Of a stretch of 64,000 bases of DNA, positions 32,609 to 41,798 are shown piece after piece; position 1 is the first letter of the stretch; every line of letters starts with the position of its first letter. A program made the position numbers and the translations under genes. Source of the stretch: an uncultured Roseburia sp. (GTDB taxonomy: Bacteria > Bacillota > Clostridia > Lachnospirales > Lachnospiraceae); NCBI GenBank assembly GCA_947383215.1, contig CANDCP010000004.1:51935-115934 (forward strand). The letters run 5' to 3'. The notes under the pieces were generated by a model that made no database searches, was not told the origin of the DNA, and was given only the letters and a program-made list of their open reading frames with translations.

Positions 32609-33191
32609 ATCCAATAACCTCGTCCATCAGCCTCCAAATTTCTTCTCGCCCCTGTTTCGTCTCCGCCGAAAACGGTAAAATCTTCGTCCCCGGCTTCACG
32701 TTAAGTCCGATTCGGATCGCCTTCACGTTTTTTTCAATCTGACTGCGCTTAATCTTATCCAGCTTCGTCGCGACGATAATCGGATCGTAACTCTGGTGCA
32801 CAATCCAGTCATACATCATCTTATCGTTTGCCGACGGATCATGGCGGATATCGATCAGAAGAAACACCGCCCGAAGCTGCCTGGACGACTGCAGATAACT
32901 TTCAACCATCTTTCCCCACTTCTTTTTCTCCGACTCAGACGCCTTCGCATAGCCGTAGCCGGGCAAATCCACAAGATACATCGCGTCGTTAATATTATAG
33001 AAATTGATTGTCTGCGTCTTTCCCGGCTGCGAAGATGTCCGCGCCAATGATTTCCGATTCATCAGCGCGTTTATCAGGGAAGATTTTCCCACGTTAGATT
33101 TCCCCGCAAACGCAACCTCTGCAAGCTGATTATCCGGAAATTTGCTCGTGACGCCGCAGACCGTTTCCAGGCTGACATTTTTAATTACCAT
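32598..33191 (-). CDS. ysxC: Ribosome biogenesis GTP-binding protein YsxC/EngB
   Basis: A 197-residue essential GTPase for 50S subunit assembly. G1 AGKSNVGKSSL, switch region SQPGKTQTINFYN, G3 VDLPGYGYAKAS, G4 ATKLDKI, and G5-like LPFSAETKQG are all in order. The start is one base after the lon stop (GCG TAA T ATG), a usual firmicute lon-ysxC pairing. Its last codons contain the ribosome site and start of znuA. Confidence 0.95.
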   Translation of the reverse strand: MVIKNVSLETVCGVTSKFPDNQLAEVAFAGKSNVGKSSLINALMNRKSLARTSSQPGKTQTINFYNINDAMYLVDLPGYGYAKASESEKKKWGKMVESYLQSSRQLRAVFLLIDIRHDPSANDKMMYDWIVHQSYDPIIVATKLDKIKRSQIEKNVKAIRIGLNVKPGTKILPFSAETKQGREEIWRLMDEVIGYEA

Positions 33192-33192
33192 A

Positions 33193-35517
33193 TTACGCTC
33201 CTTTTTTCTTTCCCATTGCGGTCTTTAAGACCTCTTCCATTGTCTCCGCATAGAGGATCTCCAGCCCCTTTTTTATTTCAGGCGAAATCTCTTCCAAGTC
33301 TTTCTCGTTTTTCTTAGGAACAATTACCGTCGCGATTCCCGCATTCTTCGCGGCGAGCAGCTTCTCCTTGAGCCCTCCGATCGCAAGCACGCGCCCCCGC
33401 AGCGTGATCTCCCCGGTCATGGCTACATCCGCGCGAACCTTTTTCTTTGTGATCGCGGAGAGCATAGCCGTAGCCATTGTAATGCCGGCGGAAGGTCCGT
33501 CTTTTGGCACCGCTCCCTCCGGTATATGAATATGGATATCGTGCGTCTCAAAAAATTTCTTCGGTATGTCATATTTCTCGCTGACCGAGCGAATATAGCT
33601 GATTCCCGTCTGCGCCGACTCTTTCATCACATCGCCGATCTGCCCGGTCAGGCTGAATTCTCCCTTTCCGGGCATCACATTGACCTCTATCTCCAACGTA
33701 TCGCCGCCCACACTCGTCCATGCCAGCCCTCTTACAATACCGATCTCATCCTTCTCATTTTTTAAATCAAAGCTGTACTTTTCGCGCCCAAGATAGGCGC
33801 TTAAGTTTTTCTCGGTGATACGGACTTTCTTTTTGTCCCCCTCATAAATTTCACGGGCGGCCTTCCTGCATATCTCGCCGATCCTCCGCTCCAAACCGCG
33901 CACCCCGGCTTCCCTTGTATAGCTTCTGATAATCGCCGCGACGGCTTTGTCGTCAAACGAGAGCTGTCCCCCGGTCAGTCCGTTGCGCTTTATCTGTTTT
34001 TCAATCAGATGCTCTTTCGCAATATGGGCTTTCTCATTTTCGGTGTAACTCGTAACCTCTATCAGTTCCATACGGTCAAGCAGCGGCCGCGGGATATCTT
34101 CTATGGAATTTGCCGTCGCGATAAACAACACCTCCGACAAGTCGATCGGTATTTCTATATAGTGATCCCGGAATTTCCCGTTCTGCTCGCTGTCCAAAAC
34201 TTCAAGCAGCGCCGAGGAGGTATCTCCCTTATAATCGCTGCTGACCTTGTCAATCTCATCCAGGAGCATCAACGGGTTTTTCACGCCGGCGCTCTTTAAC
34301 CCCGCCGCAATTCTTCCCGGCATCGCGCCAACATAAGTCCTTCGGTGTCCCCTGATTTCCGCCTCGTCGCGCACGCCGCCAAGGCAGATTCTGATATACT
34401 CTTTGTCGAGCGCCTTCGCCACGGAGCGGGCAATGCTCGTCTTTCCGGTTCCCGGCGGTCCCACCAGGCAAATAATCGGGCTCTCGCCCTTCTTCGTCAG
34501 ATTGCGCACGGCGAGAAATTCCAGCATGCGCTCCTTGACCTTTTCCAGCCCATAGTGATCTTCATCCAAAATATTCTTCGCATTCTTTAAATCCGTATTG
34601 TCCTTTGATGCTTTATTCCACGGCAATCCCAAAAGCGTCTCAATGTACCCGCGAATTACCGCGCTCTCCGAAGAATTCATGCTGACATTTTTAAAACGAA
34701 CGATTTCTTTTTTTATCTTTTCTTTTACCGACTTGTCGGCCTTCAGTTTTTTCAACTCTTCCAGAAAACGATCCGCGTCCGACTCCGCGTTATCCTCCCC
34801 TAATTCCTCCCGGATTACCTTCATCTGCTCGCGGAGCAGATATTCTCTCTGATTCTTGTCTACCCGCGCCTTGACCTTTGCCTGAAATTCATTCTTTATA
34901 TTCAATATATTAATTTCCGTCAGAAGAATTCCCATCAGCGTCTCATACTGCTCCGCAATTTCCACCGCCTCTAAAAAACGCTGCCGGCTCTCAAACGGCA
35001 GAGGAAGATGGTTCCCGATCTGCTCTAACAAAACCTCAATCGAATCTATATGCTCGATCTGACGCGCGAACTCTTTTCCTACCTTGGGATGAATCTGCCC
35101 GTAGGAAAAACACGTCTCCTTCAGACTTCGAAGCATCGCTTCCTTTTCCTCAGGCGCCGTCTCTTTTGTCCCCTCAACGCAGACCGCCTCCACAAATAAA
35201 AATTCATCCTTTTCTATCACCATTAAAAGCTCCGCGCGTTTTTGCCCTTCCACGAGGACGCGCACAACGTCGTTTTGCAGCTTAATGACCTGTTTTACCT
35301 CCGCGATTACTCCCATCTTGTACAACTCTTCATAATCGGGATCTTCCTGATTTGGATCCCTCTGCGCTACAAGAAATATCTTCTGCTCTCCCATCATGGC
35401 CTGCTCTACGGCATGAACGGACTGCGCCCTGCTCACGTCAAAGTGCGCCACCATCCCCGGCAGTATCACTAAGCCGCGAAGCGCAATCGCCGGCAGTTTC
35501 TTTACAACTTCTTCCAT
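33193..35517 (-). CDS. lon: ATP-dependent protease Lon
   Basis: A 774-residue LonA protease. It has the N-terminal substrate domain ([15 protein letters not shown] start), a coiled coil at about 180-260, and an AAA+ core with Walker [11 protein letters not shown] and Walker B MLLDEIDK. The protease domain has the catalytic serine in PKDGPSAG and the lysine in [12 protein letters not shown]. It degrades misfolded and regulatory proteins. AGGAG precedes the ATG at 35517. It follows clpX after a short hairpin. Confidence 0.96.
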   Translation of the reverse strand: MEEVVKKLPAIALRGLVILPGMVAHFDVSRAQSVHAVEQAMMGEQKIFLVAQRDPNQEDPDYEELYKMGVIAEVKQVIKLQNDVVRVLVEGQKRAELLMVIEKDEFLFVEAVCVEGTKETAPEEKEAMLRSLKETCFSYGQIHPKVGKEFARQIEHIDSIEVLLEQIGNHLPLPFESRQRFLEAVEIAEQYETLMGILLTEINILNIKNEFQAKVKARVDKNQREYLLREQMKVIREELGEDNAESDADRFLEELKKLKADKSVKEKIKKEIVRFKNVSMNSSESAVIRGYIETLLGLPWNKASKDNTDLKNAKNILDEDHYGLEKVKERMLEFLAVRNLTKKGESPIICLVGPPGTGKTSIARSVAKALDKEYIRICLGGVRDEAEIRGHRRTYVGAMPGRIAAGLKSAGVKNPLMLLDEIDKVSSDYKGDTSSALLEVLDSEQNGKFRDHYIEIPIDLSEVLFIATANSIEDIPRPLLDRMELIEVTSYTENEKAHIAKEHLIEKQIKRNGLTGGQLSFDDKAVAAIIRSYTREAGVRGLERRIGEICRKAAREIYEGDKKKVRITEKNLSAYLGREKYSFDLKNEKDEIGIVRGLAWTSVGGDTLEIEVNVMPGKGEFSLTGQIGDVMKESAQTGISYIRSVSEKYDIPKKFFETHDIHIHIPEGAVPKDGPSAGITMATAMLSAITKKKVRADVAMTGEITLRGRVLAIGGLKEKLLAAKNAGIATVIVPKKNEKDLEEISPEIKKGLEILYAETMEEVLKTAMGKKKGA

Positions 35518-35538
35518 TTTTTTCTCCTATATGACAAA

Positions 35539-35574
35539 GAAAGAGCTGCGCAGGAAAATTCCTACGCGCTCTTT
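35539..35574 (-). terminator. Hairpin at the clpX-lon junction
   Basis: The minus-strand stem AAAGAGC-GCG...CGC-AGCTCTTT with loop TTTT overlaps the clpX stop codon. A short U-rich tail (TTCTTTG) follows. It may be a partial terminator that adjusts lon level. Confidence 0.5.
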
Positions 35575-36815
35575 GTCTCGCTATATTCAATCAATGCCTT
35601 TTTCCGCTCTACCGTATCCTTTGTTATGATACAGCGAACAATGCTTTCATCCGAAGGAAGACGATACATCAAATCCATCAACGTGTCCTCCATTATCGCG
35701 CGAAGCCCTCTGGCCCCGGTCTTGCGCTCTAAGGATTTGTCCGCAATGGCCTCCACCGCATCCTCCTCAAACCGAAGATCTACGCCGTCTATCTCAAACA
35801 ATTTCTGATATTGGCGTATCAGAGAATTTTTAGGCTCCCTCAAAATACGGATCAACGCCGTCTTATCCAGGCTCTCTAACGATACGGTCACAGGCACGCG
35901 CCCCACAAACTCGGGAATCAGCCCAAATTTGACAAGATCCTGCGGAAGCGCCTTTTTAAATACCTCGCCCACATTGATCTCCTCCTTCGCGACTACCTCC
36001 GCGCCGAATCCGATCGCGCTCTTGTCCGTCCGGTCCTCAATAATTTTCTCGAGACCGTCGAACGCTCCTCCGCAGATAAAGAGAATATTCGTCGTATCGA
36101 TCTGAATCAGCTCCTGCTGCGGATGCTTCCTGCCTCCCTGCGGCGGTACGGAAGCGACCGTCCCCTCTAAAATTTTTAAGAGCGCCTGCTGCACTCCCTC
36201 GCCCGAAACATCCCTTGTAATCGACACGTTTTCAGACTTTTTGGTGATTTTGTCAATCTCGTCGATATAGACAATTCCGCACTGCGCGCGCTCAATATCA
36301 TAATCCGCCGCCTGTATCAGTTTCAAAAGAATGTTTTCCACATCCTCTCCCACATATCCCGCCTCGGTCAACGTTGTGGCGTCCGCAATCGCAAACGGCA
36401 CATTCAAAACGCGCGCGAGCGTCTGCGCCAGAAGCGTTTTACCCGATCCAGTCGGCCCGAGCATCAGGATATTGCTTTTTTGCAGTTCCACGTCGATCTC
36501 CACGTCCGTCGTAATTCTCTTATAATGATTATAAACTGCCACAGAAAGAACTTTTTTGGCTTCCTCCTGTCCAATCACGTAGTCGTCCAGGAATGCCTTC
36601 ATCTCCTCCGGTTTTATCAGGTTAATTTCCTGAACCTCCCGCTCCTCGTCTATGCCGTCCTCCTCAAATTCCTCTTCGATAATCTCCGAGCAGATATCTA
36701 CGCACTCGTCGCAGATATACGCGCCGTTCGGACCGGCTATCAGCTTTCGCACCTGTTCCTGCGACTTGCCGCAAAAGGAGCATCTGATCTTCTCTTCACT
36801 TAATCTTCCTGCCAT
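35562..36815 (-). CDS. clpX: ClpX, ATP-dependent unfoldase of ClpXP
   Basis: A 417-residue AAA+ unfoldase. The N-terminal zinc-binding domain has C12, C15, C35 and C38. Walker A is GPTGSGKT, the pore loop is GYVGED, Walker B is IVYIDEIDK, and the ClpP-docking IGF loop is in [15 protein letters not shown] and [11 protein letters not shown] are near the C-terminus. It lies 19 bases after clpP on the same strand and forms ClpXP with it. Confidence 0.97.
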   Translation of the reverse strand: MAGRLSEEKIRCSFCGKSQEQVRKLIAGPNGAYICDECVDICSEIIEEEFEEDGIDEEREVQEINLIKPEEMKAFLDDYVIGQEEAKKVLSVAVYNHYKRITTDVEIDVELQKSNILMLGPTGSGKTLLAQTLARVLNVPFAIADATTLTEAGYVGEDVENILLKLIQAADYDIERAQCGIVYIDEIDKITKKSENVSITRDVSGEGVQQALLKILEGTVASVPPQGGRKHPQQELIQIDTTNILFICGGAFDGLEKIIEDRTDKSAIGFGAEVVAKEEINVGEVFKKALPQDLVKFGLIPEFVGRVPVTVSLESLDKTALIRILREPKNSLIRQYQKLFEIDGVDLRFEEDAVEAIADKSLERKTGARGLRAIMEDTLMDLMYRLPSDESIVRCIITKDTVERKKALIEYSETKSA

Positions 36816-36834
36816 CTCTACCTCCAGTGACTAT

Positions 36835-37428
36835 TTATTTCTGTTTGCTGCTTCTTTGAATCACGTCGTCCACCAGCCCGTACGCCTTAGCCTCTTCCGC
36901 CGACATATAATAGTCTCTCTCCGTATCCTGCGCAATAATCTCATATGGTTTTCCGGTATTCGCCGCAAGAATTTCATTCAGCTTTTTCTTGGTCTTTAAA
37001 ATATTCTCCGCGGCAATCTGAATTTCGGTCGCCTGACCCTTCGCCCCGCCGGACGGCTGATGTATCATAACCTCCGCGTTTGGAAGCGCAAATCTCTTTC
37101 CTTTTGCTCCGCCGGCCAAAAGAAACGCACCCATGCTCGCCGCCAGGCCGATACAGATCGTAGACACATCGCACTTCACATACTGCATCGTATCATAGAT
37201 TGCAAGTCCCGCCGTAACTACCCCTCCCGGCGAATTGATATACAAATTTATGTCCTTCGACGGATCCTCCGACTCTAAAAAAAGCAGCTGCGCAACGACA
37301 AGGCTTGCCGTCGTCTCGTTTACTTCTTCTCCCAAAAAAATAATTCTATCCTTCAACAATCTGGAATAGATATCGTAATTGCGTTCTCCTCTGCTCGTCT
37401 GTTCAATGACATAAGGCACTAAACTCAT
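36835..37428 (-). CDS. clpP: ClpP, protease subunit
   Basis: A 197-residue serine protease. The catalytic triad is S98 (GLAASMG), H123 (MIHQPSGG) and D172 (TERDYYMS). Length and [16 protein letters not shown] start are standard. Start at 37428 has GGAGG upstream; a longer open frame would run back through the tig-clpP spacer. The 108-base spacer after tig carries a GCCGC-GAAA-GCGGC hairpin and a longer G-U-rich hairpin, neither with a U tract. Confidence 0.97.
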   Translation of the reverse strand: MSLVPYVIEQTSRGERNYDIYSRLLKDRIIFLGEEVNETTASLVVAQLLFLESEDPSKDINLYINSPGGVVTAGLAIYDTMQYVKCDVSTICIGLAASMGAFLLAGGAKGKRFALPNAEVMIHQPSGGAKGQATEIQIAAENILKTKKKLNEILAANTGKPYEIIAQDTERDYYMSAEEAKAYGLVDDVIQRSSKQK

Positions 37429-37536
37429 GGTATGACCTCCGTTCTCTCTTTCAAATATGCTAACAGACCAGCGCCAAACAACGCCAGTCTGCCTTAACAG
37501 TCCGCCAAAGATACGCCGCTTTCGCGGCAAATCCGT

Positions 37537-38871
37537 TTACTCCTCTTCGGCCTCTGCTTCCTTTTCTTTCTTTGTCTTTGCTTTCGCCCGTTCCTTAACG
37601 TTATCCATAATCAAAGCAACCGCTTTCTGGACGCTTATATCACGTTTGATGGAATCCTTTTCCGCCTCTCCCATATAATCTTTCAGCTTTTGCGCTTCCA
37701 TACCGTACATTGCCGCCATCCGCTCAACTTCCGCGGCAATCTCTTCCTCTGTGACCTCAATATTCTCTTCTTTTGCAATCTGCTCTAAAACAAGGCTGCT
37801 CTGAATACGCGTAACCGCCTCCGGGCGAAGCTGCTCTTTTAATTTATCCATCGTCATGCCGGAAAACTGCATATACTGGTCTAAGCTTAAGCCCTGGCTC
37901 GCCATTCTCTGCGCAAACTCCTGAAGCATGTTCTGAACCTGCGTGTCAATCATCGCGTCCGGAATTTCCATCTCGGACTTCTCTATAATCTTCGAAATCG
38001 CTTCGTCTTCCTTTGCGCGCTTCGCATTGTCCTCATTCGCTTTTTCCAGCTCTTTTTTTACGCTCGCCTTGTACTCTTCCAATGTATCAAATTCCGAAAC
38101 ATCCTGCGCAAACTCGTCATTGAGCTCCGGAAGCTCTTTTGTCTTAATTTCATGAATCTTTACTTTGAACAGCGCCGGTTTTCCAGCCAGCTCTTTGGCG
38201 TGGTATTCGGCCGGGAAGGTTACGTTAACCTCTGCGTCGTCCCCGGTGTTTTTGCCGATCAGCTGATCCTCAAAGGTATCGATAAAGGAATGGGAACCGA
38301 TCTCTAAGGAATGATTTTCGGCCTTGCCGCCCTCAAAAGCCTCGCCGTCGACGAATCCCTCAAAATCGATCACCGCCGTATCGCCGTTCTCTATTGCGCG
38401 TCCCTCTACGGCTACCATTCTCGCATTGTTATTTCTCTCTTTTTCAATTCTTTCCATAACCGCTTCGTCCGATACTTCCGTATCCACCTTTGTCACGGTT
38501 ACCCCTTTATATTTTCCGAGCTTTACCTCCGGCCTTACCGCCACCTCCGCGGTAAAAATAAACGGTTTCCCTTTTTCAATCTGTGTAATGGATACGGTCG
38601 GCTGAGAAACCACGTCGGCCTGGCTCTCCTCCACTGCCGTCGGATAAGCTTCTTTTACTAAAATGTTTGCCGCCTCCTCATAGAAAATCTCCGGCCCATA
38701 CATTTTCTCAACCATTGCCATCGGAACTTTTCCTTTACGAAATCCCGGAACGCTGATTTTATTTTTTTGTTTTGCGTATGCAGCTTTTAATGCCTCGCCA
38801 ACCTTATCCTCCGCCACTTCAATAGTAAGCTTTACCATATTTTTTTCTAAATTCTCAACCTGTACGCTCAT
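37537..38871 (-). CDS. tig: Trigger factor
   Basis: A 444-residue ribosome-bound chaperone and peptidyl-prolyl isomerase. The ribosome-binding signature GFRKGKVPMAMVEKMYG is near residue 42. A central FKBP-type domain follows (NGDTAVIDFEGFVDGEAFEGG, about 150-230) and then the long helical C-terminal arms, ending in a Lys/Glu-rich tail. First gene of the quality-control cluster tig-clpP-clpX-lon. The ribosome site GGAGG is 12 bases from the ATG, a rather long spacing. Confidence 0.96.
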   Translation of the reverse strand: MSVQVENLEKNMVKLTIEVAEDKVGEALKAAYAKQKNKISVPGFRKGKVPMAMVEKMYGPEIFYEEAANILVKEAYPTAVEESQADVVSQPTVSITQIEKGKPFIFTAEVAVRPEVKLGKYKGVTVTKVDTEVSDEAVMERIEKERNNNARMVAVEGRAIENGDTAVIDFEGFVDGEAFEGGKAENHSLEIGSHSFIDTFEDQLIGKNTGDDAEVNVTFPAEYHAKELAGKPALFKVKIHEIKTKELPELNDEFAQDVSEFDTLEEYKASVKKELEKANEDNAKRAKEDEAISKIIEKSEMEIPDAMIDTQVQNMLQEFAQRMASQGLSLDQYMQFSGMTMDKLKEQLRPEAVTRIQSSLVLEQIAKEENIEVTEEEIAAEVERMAAMYGMEAQKLKDYMGEAEKDSIKRDISVQKAVALIMDNVKERAKAKTKKEKEAEAEEE

Positions 38872-38978
38872 TACTGCTATTTTCCTCCTTCAATTTATCT
38901 TAAACAGAAGTATGTTTTACATGCTTTTACATGCCTGCTTAAAAAAGGGCAAACTACGACCTTTGCAATCATTTAGTG

Positions 38979-38987
38979 ATTATAACA
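38979..38987 (-). promoter_or_regulatory. Extended -10 promoter of tig
   Basis: Minus-strand TGTTATAAT, with TATAAT at 38979-38984 and the TG of an extended -10. The upstream DNA is AT-rich without a clear -35. The leader to tig is about 100 bases. No CtsR or HrcA operator was seen. Confidence 0.5.
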
Positions 38988-39044
38988 CATGATATTCAAA
39001 AATAAAAGCATTTTTTTTATTTTTATCGGCCCGAAACTGTACGC

Positions 39045-39073
39045 TTGTCTTATCCCGTTTTTTGCATTAAAAT
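39045..39073 (+). promoter_or_regulatory. Promoter of the DJ-1 family gene
   Basis: TTGTCT (39045-39050), 17 bases, TAAAAT (39068-39073). A second TATAAT lies at about 39079-39084 with a poor -35, so the exact start is uncertain. Confidence 0.45.
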
Positions 39074-39114
39074 AATGACTATAATAATTTTTGAATCAGG
39101 AGGAACTATATAAT

Positions 39115-39660
39115 ATGAAGAAAATCGGAATTTTTATGGCCGACGGGTGCGAGGAGATCGAGGGACTTACCGTGGTAGATATTATGAGGCGGGCCGGAAT
39201 GGAAATTGATATGATATCCGTAAGCGGCAAAAAAGAGGTGACGGGTTCTCACAATATCACCTTTTTTGCCGATATTTCCATCGATGAAGCGGATTTCTCC
39301 TCTTACGACGGACTGGTTCTGCCGGGGGGAATGCCGGGAACCCTTAAACTTAGCGCAAACGAGACGGTGACCGCGCAAATCAAAAAATTTGCAGAGGACG
39401 GAAAGCTTGTGGCGGCAATTTGCGCCGCTCCGAGCGTATTGGGGGAAGCCGGTATCCTTCAGGGCAAATGCGCCACCTGTCATCCGGGGTTTGAAGAAAA
39501 ACTTGCCGGCGCAAAATTTCTCGCCGACAATGTCGTCTCGGACAAAAATATCATTACCAGCCGCGGAATGGGGACCGCAATCGATTTCGCACTGGAAATG
39601 GTAAAATATTTTGCGGACGACTCCGCCGTCGCTAAAATAAGACAGGGACTGATCTATTAA
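39115..39660 (+). CDS. DJ-1/PfpI family protein
   Basis: A 181-residue class I glutamine amidotransferase-like protein. It opens KKIGIFMADGCEEIEGLTVV, with the conserved glutamate of the DJ-1 active site (E15). The nucleophilic cysteine lies in the elbow AAICAAPSVLG at about residue 103, and a partner histidine is in ATCHPGFE. Members include YajL/DJ-1 stress proteins and ThiJ-type enzymes. Start at 39115 has AGGAGG upstream. Monogenic. Confidence 0.88.
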   Translation: MKKIGIFMADGCEEIEGLTVVDIMRRAGMEIDMISVSGKKEVTGSHNITFFADISIDEADFSSYDGLVLPGGMPGTLKLSANETVTAQIKKFAEDGKLVAAICAAPSVLGEAGILQGKCATCHPGFEEKLAGAKFLADNVVSDKNIITSRGMGTAIDFALEMVKYFADDSAVAKIRQGLIY

Positions 39661-39679
39661 AGCTTCCATAAACTACCAA

Positions 39680-39707
39680 CATATTTTTTCCTTGGAAGGT
39701 CATACTA
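39680..39707 (+). promoter_or_regulatory. Sporulation (sigma F/G-type) promoter of the SASP gene
   Basis: CATAT (39680-39684), 16 bases, CATACTA (39701-39707). The -10 matches CATnnTA of forespore sigma factors, and the -35 region resembles GYATA. No sigma-A boxes are seen here. Confidence 0.6.
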
Positions 39708-39710
39708 AAA

Positions 39711-39736
39711 GCAGGATAAGCCAAAAGCTTATCTGC
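39711..39736 (+). promoter_or_regulatory. 5' leader hairpin of the SASP mRNA
   Basis: GATAAGC and GCTTATC pair around CAAAA, extended by GCA/TGC. It lies at the predicted 5' end of the transcript and could stabilise a long-lived spore mRNA. Confidence 0.5.
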
Positions 39737-39775
39737 GATATAGATAACACAGGAAAAGTATGGAGGTAGAAACGA

Positions 39776-39994
39776 ATGAGTGGATCTAACAGTTCTAGTT
39801 CAAACAGCAGCAAGATGGCAGTGCCGCAGGCAAAGGAAGCAATGAACCGTTTTAAACAGGAAGTTGCATCTGAGATCGGCGTACCTTTGAAAGAGGGTTA
39901 CAACGGCGACTTAACAAGCGCGCAGGCTGGTTCCATCGGCGGCGAGATGGTTAAGAAAATGATCATGAGACAGGAAGAACAGATGACAAAATAG
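39776..39994 (+). CDS. Small acid-soluble spore protein, alpha/beta type
   Basis: A 72-residue DNA-coating protein of spores. After a Ser/Asn-rich lead (MSGSNSSSSNSSK) it has the first family motif MNRFKQEVASEIGVPL, which includes the GPR protease cleavage-type sequence EVASE, and the second motif DLTSAQAGSIGGEMVKKM. Such proteins bind and protect spore DNA and supply amino acids on germination. The presence of this gene shows a spore-forming lineage. GGAGGT ribosome site; strong terminator downstream. Confidence 0.95.
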   Translation: MSGSNSSSSNSSKMAVPQAKEAMNRFKQEVASEIGVPLKEGYNGDLTSAQAGSIGGEMVKKMIMRQEEQMTK

Positions 39995-40037
39995 TGTCTC
40001 TGACACAAAAAGGCTCCGGCAGCCGTTCGGGGCGGAT

Positions 40038-40088
40038 AAAATCCCCCATAAAAGTAACATAGTCCTATGTGCTTTTATGGGGGATTTT
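40038..40088 (+). terminator. Strong terminator of the SASP gene
   Basis: AAAATCCCCCATAAAAG pairs with CTTTTATGGGGGATTTT, with an inner CATAG/CTATG pair, then U residues. Confidence 0.92.
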
Positions 40089-40135
40089 TCGTACGATTTC
40101 CCTCGTTTCGATTCCCGGATGCCAATAAAATATGG

Positions 40136-40141
40136 TATGAT
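40136..40141 (+). promoter_or_regulatory. -10 box of the CYTH gene
   Basis: TATGAT at 40136-40141, about 40 bases before the ATG. No good -35. Confidence 0.35.
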
Positions 40142-40182
40142 TGAGAAAGAACAGAAATACGATAAAAAGGAAGGAACTTCTT

Positions 40183-40644
40183 ATGGAAATCGAACGCAAA
40201 TATCTAATCAGCCGGCTTCCCGACAATCTAAAACGCTTTACATGCCTGCACATCGAACAGGGCTACCTTTGCTCCAACCCCGTCGTGCGCATCCGCCGCC
40301 AGAACGACTCTTATTTTCTGACCTACAAGGGCAGCGGCCTTATGGTGCGCGAAGAGTACAATCTTCCCCTCACGGAAGAAAGCTACGCGCATATGCGGCC
40401 GAAAACCGACGGCATCCTGATTCGAAAAAAACGTTACCTCATCCCCTATCAGGACAAGCTGACCATCGAGCTTGACATTTTTGAGGGCGAGCTTGCCGGG
40501 CTGATTCTTGCAGAGGTCGAATTTGCGTCCGAGGAAGAAGCGCAGGCCTTTCTTCCGCCGGACTGGTTCAGAGAAGACGTCACCTTTTCATCACGCTACC
40601 AAAACAACACGCTAAGCCGCCTCGGTCTTCCCGAAAACAACTAA
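40183..40644 (+). CDS. CYTH-domain protein
   Basis: A 153-residue protein starting MEIERKYLISRLP, the ExExK signature of the CYTH (CyaB/thiamine triphosphatase) superfamily. The tunnel-fold strands carry VVRIRRQ, FLTYKGSG, IRKKRYLI, and ELDIFEGELAGLILAEVEF, which provide the basic and acidic residues that bind triphosphate and metal. Small bacterial members hydrolyse tripolyphosphate or similar; actual substrate unknown. Start at 40183 has AAGGAAGGA upstream. Two GC-rich hairpins follow. Confidence 0.88.
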   Translation: MEIERKYLISRLPDNLKRFTCLHIEQGYLCSNPVVRIRRQNDSYFLTYKGSGLMVREEYNLPLTEESYAHMRPKTDGILIRKKRYLIPYQDKLTIELDIFEGELAGLILAEVEFASEEEAQAFLPPDWFREDVTFSSRYQNNTLSRLGLPENN

Positions 40645-40687
40645 GGCCGCGCTTTTCGCGCGGCCCCTTGGCCGGGCGGCGCCCGGC
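40645..40687. terminator. Tandem GC-rich hairpins between CYTH and DUF1653 genes
   Basis: Hairpin 1: GGCCGCGC (40645-40652) with GCGCGGCC (40658-40665), loop TTTTC. Hairpin 2: GCCGGGC (40671-40677) with GCCCGGC (40681-40687). No U tract follows either. They lie between converging genes. Confidence 0.5.
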
Positions 40688-40722
40688 TGGCTCAACAGTC
40701 TTATGTCGGCTCCCTTCGCCCG

Positions 40723-41154
40723 TCAGCGAAGTCTCGTCGTCTCATAGCGCGCCATCGTCGCCACGCACTGTTTCAGCTGTTCATAACGCTTTGACAGCTC
40801 TCCCTCCGGAATCACAACGTCTAGTATCACGGCAAAATCGTTGATGAGCCGCTCGGTAATCGTATTCTCCAGACTCAAAAGCATCTTATATTTTTCCTCG
40901 TACGTCTCTGCCTCAATAAAGCGAAGCAGACGCGGATCCGCCTGCTCACCGCCGCATTCCGTCTCCTCCTGCGGCAGCTTTTCCTCCAAAAACGCGGACA
41001 GCGGTCTGGCACACACTTCAAAATTCCCGTATAGTTCCTGATAAATCACCAGCTCTTCTCCCGTCTCAAAGTGTTTTGCAATCGTCACAATCTGGTACGG
41101 CTGATCTTGCGTATTCCGGTATCTCTCGCCGGACTTCGGTCTAATGTCCGCCAT
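40723..41154 (-). CDS. DUF1653 domain protein
   Basis: A 143-residue protein. Residues 8-58 match the DUF1653 pattern: GERYRNTQDQPYQIVTIAKH, then FETGEELVIYQELYG and CARPLSAFLEE. The C-terminal part is helical and charged, with no recognised domain. Function unknown. It is 14 bases downstream of the cytidylate-kinase-like gene and appears to end the livHMGF transcription unit. Confidence 0.8.
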   Translation of the reverse strand: MADIRPKSGERYRNTQDQPYQIVTIAKHFETGEELVIYQELYGNFEVCARPLSAFLEEKLPQEETECGGEQADPRLLRFIEAETYEEKYKMLLSLENTITERLINDFAVILDVVIPEGELSKRYEQLKQCVATMARYETTRLR

Positions 41155-41168
41155 CTCTATCTCCCCCT

Positions 41169-41789
41169 TTATTTTTTACAGATATCCATATAGGCTTTCA
41201 CGGCCTGTATCAGTTTTTCGTAGCTCATGGAAGTCGTATTCAGGCAAAAATCATAATTCCTCGCATCGTTCCAGTCGCGTCCCGTATAGTATCTGTAATA
41301 TTCGCTGCGATATTTATCGGCCTTCTCGATTTTCTTGAGAATCTCTTTTCTGGTGCCTCCGTTCTGCTCCTGCACCCGCGCGATGCAGTCCTCCAGCGGC
41401 GCATAGAAATACAGCCGGATGACGTTTTCGTAATCTTTTAAAATATAATCCGCACAGCGTCCGATAATCACACAGGATTCCTCTCTCGCCAATTCTCTGA
41501 TCACCTTCGCCTGATAATTAAAAAGGTTATCGTTCGATACAAAATCATCGCTCTCCGGGGACAGCACCTCTCCCTTATAGACCTTTTTGGCAATTTTAAA
41601 CAGAGGAAGCCCCTTCCGTTTCTCGTCCGCCTGTCCGAAGAGCGCCTCGTTAATGCCGCTCTCGTCGGAGGCCATGCGCAAAATTTCCCTGTCATAGCAG
41701 TTTACATGAAGCTCTTTCGCGAGCAGGCCGCCCAGAGTCTTTCCGCCGCTCCCATAGCTTCTGGCAATCGTAATCACTGTTCTATCCAT
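41169..41789 (-). CDS. Cytidylate kinase-like P-loop protein
   Basis: A 206-residue P-loop kinase of the cytidylate-kinase-like family. The phosphate loop is ITIARSYGSGGKTLGGLLAK at the N-terminus, followed by CYDREILRMASDESG, VIIGRCADYIL, and RVQEQNGGTRKEI. These proteins are common in clostridia and their true substrate is not established; they differ from essential Cmk. Start at 41789 (MDRTVITIAR) has GGTGG upstream. It directly follows livF (9 bases), so it is probably cotranscribed with the amino acid transporter. Confidence 0.82.
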   Translation of the reverse strand: MDRTVITIARSYGSGGKTLGGLLAKELHVNCYDREILRMASDESGINEALFGQADEKRKGLPLFKIAKKVYKGEVLSPESDDFVSNDNLFNYQAKVIRELAREESCVIIGRCADYILKDYENVIRLYFYAPLEDCIARVQEQNGGTRKEILKKIEKADKYRSEYYRYYTGRDWNDARNYDFCLNTTSMSYEKLIQAVKAYMDICKK

Positions 41790-41798
41790 ACAAACCAC

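Noticed and set aside
38872-39000. CtsR or HrcA operator before tig
   Set aside because: No GGTCAAA heptad repeats or TTAGCACTC-type inverted repeat found by eye.
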